DNA from: CAZPZR01 sp964591105
GTDB lineage: Bacteria; Bacillota; Clostridia; Lachnospirales; Lachnospiraceae
Reading direction: 5' to 3'
Length of the DNA stretch: 15,606 nt
Assembly: GCA_964591105.1 (NCBI GenBank)
Contig: CAZPZR010000044.1
Coordinates: forward strand, 1-15,606
The position numbers were made by a program, and so were the translations under genes. Positions 1 to 6,232 of this stretch are shown here, piece by piece. Under the pieces are notes generated by a model. That model saw nothing but the letters and a program-made list of their open reading frames with translations. It did not search any database and had not been told where the DNA came from. Each line of letters opens with the position of its first letter. Within the stretch, counting starts at the first letter, position 1.

Positions 1-1
1 T

Positions 2-76
2 GACAAAATTAAACAAAATAGCGATACATCAAATGTCTATATTGGAAGAACAAATTTAAAGATTTTAAAATACTAA
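2..76 (+). CDS. C-terminal end of an unidentified protein (partial)
   Basis: The frame beginning at base 2 is open from the window edge to TAA at 74-76 and encodes 24 residues ending in NLKILKY. It is AT-rich and plausible as the tail of a gene starting outside the window, but it is too short to recognise. No function is assigned. Confidence 0.35.
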   Translation, partial: DKIKQNSDTSNVYIGRTNLKILKY

Positions 77-125
77 AAAATGTTGTCCCTAATGACAATC
101 ACTCGTGTCTGGGAGCCCTGTGACT

Positions 126-155
126 CTGGCGTTTTCTATTGGGATATGCTACAGT
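126..155 (+). promoter_or_regulatory. Putative extended -10 promoter of the small membrane protein
   Basis: TACAGT at 150-155 is preceded by TGC, giving an extended -10. The -35 (CTGGCG at 126-131, 18-bp spacer) is poor. The block CAATCACTCGTG at 96-107 recurs almost exactly (CAATTACTCGTG) upstream of the next gene's promoter, so the two may share a regulator. The call is inferred from motif match only. Confidence 0.4.
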
Positions 156-195
156 GAATCTATTAAACTGAAATTTATAGAGACAGGTGAGTAAA

Positions 196-627
196 GTGAA
201 AAAAAGAACTACAATCGTAATAGTAACTATATGTATATTGATAGCAATAATAGGAATTGCTTTTTCAGTGTTTCGGTCTTCTGAATTTTATAGAAAGAAA
301 AAAGCTTCTATAATGTGGGACTGCTCTGTGACTTGCATGGAAGCGTCAACACCCGAAAAATATGTCATAAATTATGCCGATTCAAAAGTTATATCAAAAA
401 CAGGAGCTTTGACGATTCAGAATAGAAATGATTTCGATATTGTAGTGCATTTACTGTGCGAGGGAGAAAGCGTGTCAGACAAGATAGCTTCAGGAGGATG
501 CTACACATTCTTACAGGTTGCAACTGATAAAGAATACACTGTTGGTATTCATGCAGATGTTGATATAAAAACAGAAATAAAAGTGTCCGTATATGATGGT
601 AAAGATACAGAGCCATATACGAAGTAA
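196..627 (+). CDS. Small membrane-anchored or secreted protein of unknown function
   Basis: This encodes 143 residues when started at GTG 196. I chose that start because AGGTGAG at 185-191 is a well-spaced ribosome binding site for it, while the in-frame GTG at 187 lies inside that site. Residues about 6-26 form one hydrophobic helix after a basic start (MKKR), fitting an uncleaved signal anchor or a signal peptide without a lipobox. The rest is polar with beta-like alternation and four cysteines (two in a CSVTC arrangement) and would lie outside the cell. I do not recognise a family. It stands alone, with its own putative promoter and a gap of 250 bases before the next gene. It could be an exported accessory factor; that is inference. 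Confidence 0.6.
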   Translation: MKKRTTIVIVTICILIAIIGIAFSVFRSSEFYRKKKASIMWDCSVTCMEASTPEKYVINYADSKVISKTGALTIQNRNDFDIVVHLLCEGESVSDKIASGGCYTFLQVATDKEYTVGIHADVDIKTEIKVSVYDGKDTEPYTK

Positions 628-636
628 TAGAAAATT

Positions 637-657
637 TTCAGTTTGTCGAGAACTGAA
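637..657 (+). other. Hairpin after the small membrane protein gene
   Basis: TTCAGTT and AACTGAA form a 7-bp perfect stem around a 7-base loop, ten bases after the stop codon. No T-run follows, so it is at best a weak terminator or an mRNA 3'-end stabiliser. The remaining bases up to the next promoter hold no convincing gene. Confidence 0.3.
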
Positions 658-796
658 TAAGAACTACAGAATAGCTGTGCATTGAAACGGACCGTCTTAA
701 ATTCCATCAGACAGAAAAGAATACTTTTGATAAAACAATGAAGGTTGGTGCGAGTGTGGTATGTGCAAGGAACAATTACTCGTGCGTGGTTCATCC

Positions 797-826
797 TTGC
801 TGTATTTCTGACGTATGTGCTACAAT
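797..826 (+). promoter_or_regulatory. Promoter of the SGNH hydrolase gene
   Basis: TTGCTG (797-802) and TACAAT (821-826) are separated by 18 bp, with TGC before the -10. An inverted repeat, GCAAGGA at 765-771 and TCCTTGC at 794-800, overlaps the -35 and encloses the CAATTACTCGTG block shared with the upstream promoter. The dyad could be an operator; that is inference. Confidence 0.5.
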
Positions 827-877
827 GAAATACACAGTACATAAATTTTCAAGATAAAGGTAGTCGGGAGGATGTAT

Positions 878-1567
878 ATGCGACTTGTTTCGATTCTTGG
901 CGATTCTATTAGCACGTATGAAGGGATAGTACCAAAAGGTTATGCAGTGTTTTATGATAGTGCGAAGCAACAAAGGAATGGATTGAATAGTGTATATGAT
1001 ACTTGGTGGGCAAAGGTAAATCAGGCACTTCATGCTCATCTATGTGTAAATAATTCCTATTCAGGCAGTAAAGTTACAGGTATCACATTTCCAGCTGCTT
1101 GTTCTGATCTTCGCACAAGTGCGTTACATACACCAAAGTATATGCCTGAGATTATTTTAATTTATATCGGATTTAATGACTTTGGCAAGGGCGTGCCTAT
1201 AAAGAAAAAAGGTATTCAACATATTTCCAAAAAAGATGTTACTTTTTTTATGGACGCATATTCTCAAATGCTTTCTAAAATCAAGCATAATTATCCTTGT
1301 GCAAAGATAGTATGTGGCACACTTGCTCGTACGTTTGTTGTAAATAAAAAAGATTGGAGTTTTCCTGAAAACTATGCGGGTGTAAAATTTGATGATTACA
1401 ATCATGCTATTCGGCAAGTCTGTAAAAAAGAAAAATGTTATTTAGCAGATATCGATTCATTGCAAATTCAATACGAAACGCTTGATGGTTCACATCCGAC
1501 GAAGAATGGGCATTTAACATTATATCAGGCTTGGGCACAGTGTTTGTCAGAATTGGGTGTATTATGA
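878..1567 (+). CDS. SGNH/GDSL-family hydrolase (esterase or lipase-like)
   Basis: A 229-residue cytoplasmic hydrolase of the SGNH fold. The four family blocks are visible: GDS near the N-terminus (Ser10, nucleophile), SGS around Gly63, GFND with Asn100, and DGSHP with Asp203 and His206 near the C-terminus. Together these supply the catalytic triad and oxyanion hole of an ester or acyl hydrolase. No signal peptide or membrane segment is seen. I prefer ATG 878 over ATG 872 because the ribosome binding site GGGAGG (866-871) touches 872 but is six bases from 878. The substrate cannot be told from the sequence; relatives act on lipids, acetylated sugars or small esters. It has its own promoter and appears monocistronic. 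Confidence 0.85.
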   Translation: MRLVSILGDSISTYEGIVPKGYAVFYDSAKQQRNGLNSVYDTWWAKVNQALHAHLCVNNSYSGSKVTGITFPAACSDLRTSALHTPKYMPEIILIYIGFNDFGKGVPIKKKGIQHISKKDVTFFMDAYSQMLSKIKHNYPCAKIVCGTLARTFVVNKKDWSFPENYAGVKFDDYNHAIRQVCKKEKCYLADIDSLQIQYETLDGSHPTKNGHLTLYQAWAQCLSELGVL

Positions 1568-1574
1568 GGGGCTG

Positions 1575-1652
1575 ATGTTGAAAGAAAATATCAATCCTTA
1601 TTCTAATAGGAAATATGTAACAATTCTTGAAAAATCAAGTAATGCAACCTGA
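1575..1652 (+). pseudogene. Possible short gene remnant (25 codons)
   Basis: An ATG at 1575 with a purine-rich GAGGGG just upstream opens a 25-codon frame beginning MLKENINPYSNRK and ending at TGA 1650-1652. It starts seven bases after the hydrolase stop. The peptide looks protein-like but I do not recognise it. Given the clear gene fragments immediately downstream, a truncated remnant is more likely than a functional micropeptide. Confidence 0.25.
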
Positions 1653-1715
1653 AGTTTACATTTAGAAACGTCGAGTGGGTTGTTGTGATATATTTTAAAT
1701 ATATAAGGAGCGGAT

Positions 1716-1850
1716 ATGGAAGCGAGAAATTTATTAGAAGCGTTAAGCGCTGCGGAGAGATTAAAAGATACAACACGTCATTGCTATACGAAGAATGGCA
1801 GACATGAAAGTGTTGCAGAACACAGTTGGATGATGACGTTGATGGCTTAA
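1716..1850 (+). pseudogene. N-terminal stump of an HD-domain phosphohydrolase
   Basis: A good ribosome binding site (AAGGAG, 1705-1710) precedes ATG 1716, but the frame stops after 44 residues at TAA 1848. The sequence reads like the start of an HD-domain hydrolase of the YfbR/nucleotidase type: an N-terminal helix with RLKDTTRH, then VAEHSW at 34-39, where His37 would be the first metal ligand. Family members run to about 180-200 residues, so the HD dyad and the remaining metal ligands are missing. Immediately after the stop the DNA matches the end of a different gene, so a deletion has probably joined the two. It is unlikely to be functional. The family assignment comes from a short match. 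Confidence 0.6.
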
Positions 1851-2055
1851 GATGCCGGAGTGGTTTTTAAATGGTATGAATGCAGCACTTCTTGCGCCGA
1901 CTGCTATGAATCAACAGAAATTTTATTTTGAGTTATTGAACGATGGAAATGTGAAGGCATGTTGTGGTAAGGGATTTTATACAAAGCTGGATTTAGGCAT
2001 TGTTAAATATCATTTTGAGTCAGCTTCAGGAAAGAAAGTAGTAGGTGGTTTCTGA
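1846..2055 (+). pseudogene. C-terminal fragment of a nitroreductase-family protein
   Basis: The frame ending at TGA 2053-2055 encodes about 67 residues with MPEWFLNGM and then LLAPTAMNQQKF, which I recognise as the C-terminal half of clostridial nitroreductases of the TM1586-like group (FMN-dependent oxidoreductases, usually over 150 residues). The following FYTKLDLGIVKYHFE also fits that family's end. The N-terminal FMN-binding part is absent and in-frame upstream codons reach a stop at 1840. ATG 1852 has no convincing ribosome binding site. The fragment begins where the HD-hydrolase stump ends, so the two are the edges of one deletion. The GTAGGTGG at its 3' end may serve as the ribosome binding site of the next gene. 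Confidence 0.6.
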
Positions 2056-2056
2056 A

Positions 2057-2542
2057 ATGCCAAATGAGAACAAAAAAGATTTTAATGCGATGCTTCGAAA
2101 TAACAAAGATATGCCGAAGTTTCAGACGATTACAGATGAAAAAAGCATTAAAAAATATGGTGGAGATCGGATGTATTTTGCTCCACCAATAGATTACGAC
2201 AATATTATGAAACAAATTCCATATGGCAAAGTGATTACTGTAGATAGAATTCGAGAATATTTCGCAAAAGAAAATGGAGCTGATTTTACAGAACCTATGA
2301 CGGCTGGTATTTTTGTATCAATTGCTGCTTGGGCAAGTGAGCAGCGTTCCGAAGATGAGACGCCGTACTGGAGAACGCTGAAAGCAAATGGAGAGTTAAA
2401 CGTAAAGTATCCAGGTGGTGCAGAAGCACAGAAAGAAAAATTGGAGGCAGAGGGGCATACTATTCTGCAAAAGGGAAGGAAAAATATTAAGTACTATGTG
2501 AAAGATTATGAGGATACGTTGTTTGAGTTGAGTCTGCAGTAA
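2057..2542 (+). CDS. MGMT-family alkyltransferase-like protein lacking the active-site cysteine
   Basis: 161 residues from ATG 2057; AGGTGG at 2043-2048 is the likely ribosome binding site, and this start directly follows the nitroreductase-fragment stop. Residues about 52-95 (IPYGKV, then a helix-turn-helix region) match the DNA-binding domain of O6-alkylguanine-DNA alkyltransferases. Where active enzymes carry PCHR, this protein has P103-Y104-W105-R106, so the alkyl-accepting Cys and its His partner are gone. Known alkyltransferase-like proteins also lack the Cys and mark alkylated bases for nucleotide excision repair rather than removing the lesion. A similar non-catalytic DNA-binding role is inferred here. 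The C-terminal 40 residues (KGRKNIKYYVKDYE) extend beyond the core. A true PCHR paralogue lies 2.6 kb downstream. Confidence 0.75.
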   Translation: MPNENKKDFNAMLRNNKDMPKFQTITDEKSIKKYGGDRMYFAPPIDYDNIMKQIPYGKVITVDRIREYFAKENGADFTEPMTAGIFVSIAAWASEQRSEDETPYWRTLKANGELNVKYPGGAEAQKEKLEAEGHTILQKGRKNIKYYVKDYEDTLFELSLQ

Positions 2543-2569
2543 CATGCTTGAAGAAAGAAGGAGTAGCGA

Positions 2570-3301
2570 GTGAAGAGTTTGAATGAAGAATGCTTGATTT
2601 GTAAAGCACCATTGGAATATCTTGAATTTGATGAAGTAATGGAATGTGAGCTTTGTCATAAAAAACAAAGTAGTAAAACTCGGTGTATAAATGGTCACTT
2701 TGTTTGTGATGAATGTCACACAACTGGAATGGACGAAATCATTTCGATATGTTTTAATAGCAATTCTACAAATCCTGTCAAAATTCTGGAGAAAATGATG
2801 TGTATGCCAGCTTGTCATATGCATGGTCCAGAACACCATACGATGGTTGGATCAGCGTTATTGACTGCGTATAAAAATGCAGGTGGAGAGTTGGATTTGA
2901 GAACTGCATTATACGAAATGCAAAAGAGAGGAAGACAAGTTCCAGGAGGAGTATGTGGATTTTGGGGAGCTTGTGGAGCGGGTATTAGTTCTGGAATGTA
3001 TATTTCCATTGCATTAAAATCTAGTCCGTTAGCAAAAGAAACATGGGGACTTTCAAATCAAATGACAGCAAAAGCACTAGATGCAATTGGTAAAAACGGA
3101 GGGCCTAGATGCTGCAAAAGAGATTCTTATCTGGCTATTAAAGAAGCGGTTGATTTTACACGCGTTAATCTTGGAATTGAGATGGAATGGAAAGAGATTA
3201 CTTGTTCCCGCTCACATCTTAATAATCAATGTATACAAAAAGAATGTCCATTTTATAAAAACACGACTAGAAAAACATATAGCACTTGCAATTTGAAATA
3301 A
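2570..3301 (+). CDS. Cysteine- and histidine-rich protein, DUF5714-like
   Basis: 243 residues from GTG 2570, chosen because AAGGAG at 2558-2563 sits six bases upstream. The N-terminus is a metal-ribbon-like region: C8-x2-C11, C26-x2-C29, then C39, G42-H43 and C46-x2-C49-H50. Next comes CxHMHGPEHH (residues 82-90), a glycine-rich GGVCGFWGACGAG (126-138), C181-C182, and C212, C221 and C226 near the end. I recall this arrangement, especially GHFVCDECH and the HGPEHH block, from DUF5714, a domain found alone or joined to radical-SAM proteins. The reaction is unknown; metal or Fe-S binding is inferred from the ligands. No signal peptide or membrane helix is present. It starts 27 bases after the alkyltransferase-like gene and is probably cotranscribed with it. 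Confidence 0.7.
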   Translation: MKSLNEECLICKAPLEYLEFDEVMECELCHKKQSSKTRCINGHFVCDECHTTGMDEIISICFNSNSTNPVKILEKMMCMPACHMHGPEHHTMVGSALLTAYKNAGGELDLRTALYEMQKRGRQVPGGVCGFWGACGAGISSGMYISIALKSSPLAKETWGLSNQMTAKALDAIGKNGGPRCCKRDSYLAIKEAVDFTRVNLGIEMEWKEITCSRSHLNNQCIQKECPFYKNTTRKTYSTCNLK

Positions 3302-3328
3302 ATGCTATATTATACACTATAAATAATC

Positions 3329-3360
3329 GGGGAGCTTGTAGTAGCAGGCTGAGAGGAAGT
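3329..3360 (+). pseudogene. 5' half of a TPP riboswitch (truncated)
   Basis: GGGGAGC, then a P3 stem (AGCTTG pairing with CAGGCT across loop TAGTAG) and GGCTGAGAGGAAGT match the pyrimidine-sensing arm of TPP riboswitches. About 28 of these 32 bases equal the complete aptamer on the other strand near 7480. The pyrophosphate arm (ACCTGAT, GGATAATGCC, CGTAGG) is missing; instead an A-rich stretch leads into the promoter of the aldo/keto reductase. It is probably a remnant that cannot bind TPP. Confidence 0.6.
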
Positions 3361-3380
3361 AATAAAAATTAAAAAAACAC

Positions 3381-3411
3381 TTGACCGGTAGTTACAACCG
3401 TTTGATACCAT
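3381..3411 (+). promoter_or_regulatory. MerR-type promoter of the aldo/keto reductase operon
   Basis: TTGACC (3381-3386) and TACCAT (3406-3411) are 19 bp apart. Between them lies the dyad CGGTAGTTACAACCG (3386-3400), palindromic except for one mismatched pair and the centre. A stretched spacer with a central dyad is the classic layout for MerR-family activators, which untwist the DNA to bring the two elements into register. No MerR gene is present in the window. Confidence 0.6.
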
Positions 3412-3455
3412 TGAGATGTAGCAACGATACATGTTATTTTCAAGGAGGGTTTCAA

Positions 3456-4343
3456 ATGGAATATAAGGTATTAAGTAATGGCGTGAAAATGCCGCAGTTG
3501 GGCTATGGAGTATATCAGGTGACCAAACAGGATTGTGAACGTTGTGTATTGGATGCTTTAAAAGCAGGGTATCGTCTGATTGATACGGCACAGTCTTATT
3601 TCAATGAAGAGGAAGTGGGAGCTGCGATTCAAAAGAGTGGAATTCCTCGTGAAGAAATTTTCCTCACAACGAAAGTTTGGATTGAACATTATGGATACGA
3701 GGCATGTAAGGAATCTATCGAGGAATCTATGAGAAAGTTGCAGACAGATTATCTGGATTTGTTGCTTCTTCATCAGCCATTTGGAGATTATTATGGAGCT
3801 TGGAGAGCGTTAGAGGAATATTATGAAGCTGGAAAAATAAGAGCCATTGGTATTTCGAATTTTTATCCAGACAGAATGATTGATATTGCAACATTTGCTC
3901 GTATCAAACCTATGATAAATCAAGTAGAGATTCATCCATACCATCAGCAAGAAAAATCAAAATATTGGCATGACAAGTATGGAATTCAGATGGAAGCATG
4001 GGCACCATTTGGTGAGGGAAAAGAGAACATGTTTACCAATCCAGTATTAGCAGAAATTGGTGCGAAATACGAAAAAACAGTAGCACAGGTGATCCTGAGA
4101 TGGCACTTGCAGAGAGGGATTGTGATTATTCCAAAATCTGTACATTATGAAAGAATGGTTGAAAACTTCGACGTATTTGACTTTGAGCTGTCCGCAGAAG
4201 ATATGGAAAAAATTACAACTTTAGATAAAAAGCAAAGTGCATTTTTCTCTCATACAGATCCAAATATGGTTGAATGGTTTGGAAAGATGGTAGAAGAACG
4301 AAAGAAACAGCATGACTGTGCAAAGGAAAAGAAAAATTGGTAG
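3456..4343 (+). CDS. Aldo/keto reductase
   Basis: 295 residues from ATG 3456, set by AAGGAGGG at 3442-3449. It is a TIM-barrel NADPH-dependent reductase of aldehydes and ketones. The catalytic tetrad is complete: Asp43 and Tyr48 (DTAQSYFNEEEVG), Lys73 (TTKVW) and His106 (LLLLHQP). The cofactor motif IPKSVHYERMVEN (225-237) and NQVEIHPY are typical of the 2,5-diketogluconate reductase-like group, and the length is normal. It lies 12 bases before a flavodoxin-like oxidoreductase, so the two probably form an operon. The MerR-type promoter suggests induction by a small molecule such as a reactive aldehyde. The physiological substrate is unknown. Confidence 0.9.
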   Translation: MEYKVLSNGVKMPQLGYGVYQVTKQDCERCVLDALKAGYRLIDTAQSYFNEEEVGAAIQKSGIPREEIFLTTKVWIEHYGYEACKESIEESMRKLQTDYLDLLLLHQPFGDYYGAWRALEEYYEAGKIRAIGISNFYPDRMIDIATFARIKPMINQVEIHPYHQQEKSKYWHDKYGIQMEAWAPFGEGKENMFTNPVLAEIGAKYEKTVAQVILRWHLQRGIVIIPKSVHYERMVENFDVFDFELSAEDMEKITTLDKKQSAFFSHTDPNMVEWFGKMVEERKKQHDCAKEKKNW

Positions 4344-4355
4344 AGGTGTGAAAGT

Positions 4356-4892
4356 ATGGCAAAGAATATATTGATATTATCCGGAAGTCCAAGAAAAGGC
4401 GGAAATTCAGATTTGTTGTGTGACGAGTTCATGAAGGGAGCTATCGAAGCAGGGCATACCGTAGAAAAAATTCGTGTTCAGGAGAAAAAGGTGGCATGTT
4501 GCACTGCATGTTATGCATGTCAAGAAACGGGAAAATGTGCCATCAAAGATGACATGGCAGACATCATGCAGAAAATGATTGACTGTGATGTCATGGTATT
4601 AGCAAGTCCTGTTTACTTCTATTCTATTGATGCACAATTGAAAGCGGTAATTGACAGAACAGTCTGTCGATGGACAGAAGTGAAGAATAAAGAAATGTAT
4701 TATATTATGACTGCAGCTGATGGAGAAAAGAGTTCCATGGATACGACATTAGCTTGCTTCAGAGGGTATGCTGAGTGTGTGGATGGTGCGGTAGAAAAAG
4801 GCATTATCTACGGAACGGGAGTATACCATGCTGGAGAAATCAAAGACACAAAATGTATGCAGGAAGCATATGAAATGGGAAAGAGTGTGTAG
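4356..4892 (+). CDS. Flavodoxin-family NAD(P)H-dependent FMN oxidoreductase, possible Fe-S flavoprotein
   Basis: 178 residues. GSPRKGGNSD (10-19) is the FMN phosphate-binding loop and VLASPVYFYS (81-90) the second flavin-contacting segment of the NADPH-dependent FMN reductase fold. Cys49-x2-Cys52-x2-Cys55-x5-Cys61 (followed by DDM) has the same spacing as the compact cluster motif of archaeal iron-sulfur flavoproteins, so a [4Fe-4S] cluster is possible. Many clostridial relatives share these cysteines without biochemical proof. It is cytoplasmic, with ribosome binding site GAGGTG at 4344-4349. It is probably cotranscribed with the aldo/keto reductase and could supply or take electrons in the same detoxification route. 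Confidence 0.85.
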   Translation: MAKNILILSGSPRKGGNSDLLCDEFMKGAIEAGHTVEKIRVQEKKVACCTACYACQETGKCAIKDDMADIMQKMIDCDVMVLASPVYFYSIDAQLKAVIDRTVCRWTEVKNKEMYYIMTAADGEKSSMDTTLACFRGYAECVDGAVEKGIIYGTGVYHAGEIKDTKCMQEAYEMGKSV

Positions 4893-4981
4893 GTAAATAA
4901 TAGAATTCTGCCATGGAAAGGTGTTCACTTTATCATAGTTGTGTTATTTTAAATGTATGAAAAGTAGCGAAAAGCTTATAG

Positions 4982-5140
4982 AGAAAGAAAATTCAAAATG
5001 GAAGAATTGCGATAGTCCCAGATTTTGATGAGTTTACTGTAAAAGTCATTGTGGCAGGAGATGGGGTAAAATACGCAACAGAATTTGATATTTTGGAAGG
5101 AGAAGGTTATGCGATACCAATACCATTACGAAACACCTGA
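4982..5140 (+). pseudogene. Possible C-terminal remnant of a lost gene
   Basis: A frame open from just after a TAG at 4979-4981 to TGA 5138-5140 has no good start codon but encodes a protein-like string (NGRIAIVPDFDEF, then VKVIVAGDGVKY). It overlaps the start of the methyltransferase gene by 32 bases. With several deletions nearby, it may be the surviving end of a deleted gene that once preceded the methyltransferase. The family is not recognised. The rest of the 216-base gap (4893-4981) holds nothing identifiable. Confidence 0.3.
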
Positions 5141-5618
5141 AGAATTTTCCAATATGATTATGACTAGTGATGGAGAAGTTTTGACTGGATTATACTTTGA
5201 AGGTTCCAGAGATACGAGAAAGCATGATACAAGCTGCGAAGAAAAAGAACTTCCGATTTTTTTAGAAACAAGTGCATGGCTAGATTGTTATTTCAGTGGA
5301 AAAACACCCGATTTTACTCCGCAATATAAGATAGAAGGTTTAACTTCATTTCGAAAAGAAGTCATAGATATTATGAATACGATTGAATTCGGAAAGATTT
5401 TAACTTACGGTGAGATTTCTGAAATAATAGCGAGTAAGAGAGGGATTCAGCGTATGTCTGCACAGGCGGTCGGTGGTGCAGTTGGCTGGAATCCACTTTG
5501 TCTAATCATCCCTTGCCATAGAGTGGTAGGAACACATGGTAAGATTACGGGCTATGGAGGCGGAATTGAGAATAAGTCGGCTCTATTGAAGCATGAAGGG
5601 ATTCCGTTTATTCTATAG
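5109..5618 (+). CDS. ogt: Methylated-DNA--protein-cysteine S-methyltransferase
   Basis: 169 residues. It removes alkyl groups from O6-alkylguanine in DNA onto its own cysteine, one turnover per molecule. The active site IIPCHRVV has Cys136 and His137; FGKILTYGEIS (94-104) opens the DNA-binding domain and AVGGAVGWNP (120-129) is the recognition region. The position of the human Arg128 finger is Gln119 here, which I recall as common in Firmicutes homologues. The N-terminal pseudo-RNase H-like domain is present and length is normal for Ogt. ATG 5109 is preferred to the in-frame TTG 5085 because AAGGAG (5097-5102) sits six bases upstream. A terminator follows directly. Ogt and AdaB cannot be told apart with certainty. 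Confidence 0.9.
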   Translation: MRYQYHYETPEEFSNMIMTSDGEVLTGLYFEGSRDTRKHDTSCEEKELPIFLETSAWLDCYFSGKTPDFTPQYKIEGLTSFRKEVIDIMNTIEFGKILTYGEISEIIASKRGIQRMSAQAVGGAVGWNPLCLIIPCHRVVGTHGKITGYGGGIENKSALLKHEGIPFIL

Positions 5619-5640
5619 ACTGAGAAGATAAAATGAAGAT

Positions 5641-5697
5641 AAAAAGGTTGATAACCATATGTGAGAGATTCACAGTGGTATCAACCTTTTGTTTTTT
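5641..5697 (+). terminator. Rho-independent terminator after ogt
   Basis: AAAAGGTTGATA pairs with TATCAACCTTTT, extended past one bulged A by CCA/TGG, and is followed by GTTTTTT. The stem is strong and lies 23 bases after the ogt stop codon, before the next gene's promoter. Confidence 0.9.
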
Positions 5698-5731
5698 AGG
5701 AAACGAAAGAAATGGAGTGCAGATTTAACCA

Positions 5732-5760
5732 TTGACGAAAGGTAGTATCCTACTTATAAT
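5732..5760 (+). promoter_or_regulatory. Promoter of the marR-MATE operon
   Basis: TTGACG (5732-5737) and a consensus TATAAT (5755-5760) are separated by 17 bp. This is among the best promoter matches in the window, and the inverted repeat described separately surrounds its -10. Confidence 0.85.
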
Positions 5761-5775
5761 AATGTAGGATGCTAC
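5742..5775 (+). promoter_or_regulatory. Likely MarR operator (inverted repeat around the -10)
   Basis: GTAGTATCCTAC (5742-5753) and GTAGGATGCTAC (5764-5775) are inverted copies with one mismatch, ten bases apart, flanking the -10 hexamer. Each 12-mer also begins GTAG and ends CTAC, so each is a small palindrome that could hold one dimer. Placement over the -10 and start site predicts repression by the MarR protein encoded just downstream. Confidence 0.75.
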
Positions 5776-5791
5776 GAAAAAGGAGAGGCTT

Positions 5792-6232
5792 ATGAGTAAA
5801 AACAAGATAGCAATTTTAGTGAAAATAGCATCGCTAGAATTCGAGAAAATATCAAATCCTATTTTGTCCGAGTATGATCTCACGTCTGCACAATATCGAG
5901 TACTCAAGTTTTTATATTCACAGCAGTCAGAAAGTGTAAGAGTTGTGGATATTGAGAAGCAATGTGCAATCACACATCCAACAGCGATAGGTTTGCTGGA
6001 TACTCTTGAAAAGAAAGGTCTAGTTTCCAGAGTTGTGAATCCAAACGATGCAAGAAGTAAGCTGATATCACTTACAGATAAAGCGAAAGCTGTACAGACA
6101 GATGTAGAGGGAGTCGGAGAGAGAATCGAGGAGATGTTGACGAGTAATCTGTCAGTAGAAGAAAAAGAACAGTTGATAAAACTTCTTTGGAAATTATTGG
6201 GAATAGAAGAGGAGGAGCGTTTGAATGACTGA
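5792..6232 (+). CDS. MarR-family transcriptional regulator
   Basis: 146 residues of winged helix-turn-helix. The recognition helix region is THPTAIGLLDTLEKKG (61-76) and the wing contains NDARSKLISLT (85-95), the family's signature D-x-R hairpin. The flanking helices would form the dimer interface. AGGAGAGG just upstream fixes ATG 5792. The stop overlaps the start of a MATE-pump remnant (ATGACTGA), so the two were translationally coupled. Regulators of this kind usually repress their own operon and release DNA on binding a toxic small molecule, and the operator over the promoter supports autoregulation here. Because the pump is truncated, the surviving target may be the downstream membrane protein. 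Confidence 0.9.
   Translation: MSKNKIAILVKIASLEFEKISNPILSEYDLTSAQYRVLKFLYSQQSESVRVVDIEKQCAITHPTAIGLLDTLEKKGLVSRVVNPNDARSKLISLTDKAKAVQTDVEGVGERIEEMLTSNLSVEEKEQLIKLLWKLLGIEEEERLND

Noticed and set aside
674..855. A stop-to-stop frame before the SGNH hydrolase gene
   Set aside because: No good start with a ribosome binding site, cysteine-rich nonsense-like content at its end, and it runs through the hydrolase promoter.
2396..2839. A 147-codon open frame on the minus strand across the alkyltransferase-like and DUF5714-like genes
   Set aside because: It spans the boundary of two well-supported plus-strand genes and encodes a Phe/Leu/His-rich string with no family features.
3381..3455. A 25-residue N-terminal extension of the aldo/keto reductase
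   Set aside because: It would start inside the -35 element; ATG 3456 has a strong ribosome binding site and begins at the usual family start.
5463..5465. Gln in place of the Arg finger of the Ogt protein
   Set aside because: From memory SAQAVGGAVG is common in Firmicutes Ogt proteins, so it is not an anomaly; the PCHR site is intact.
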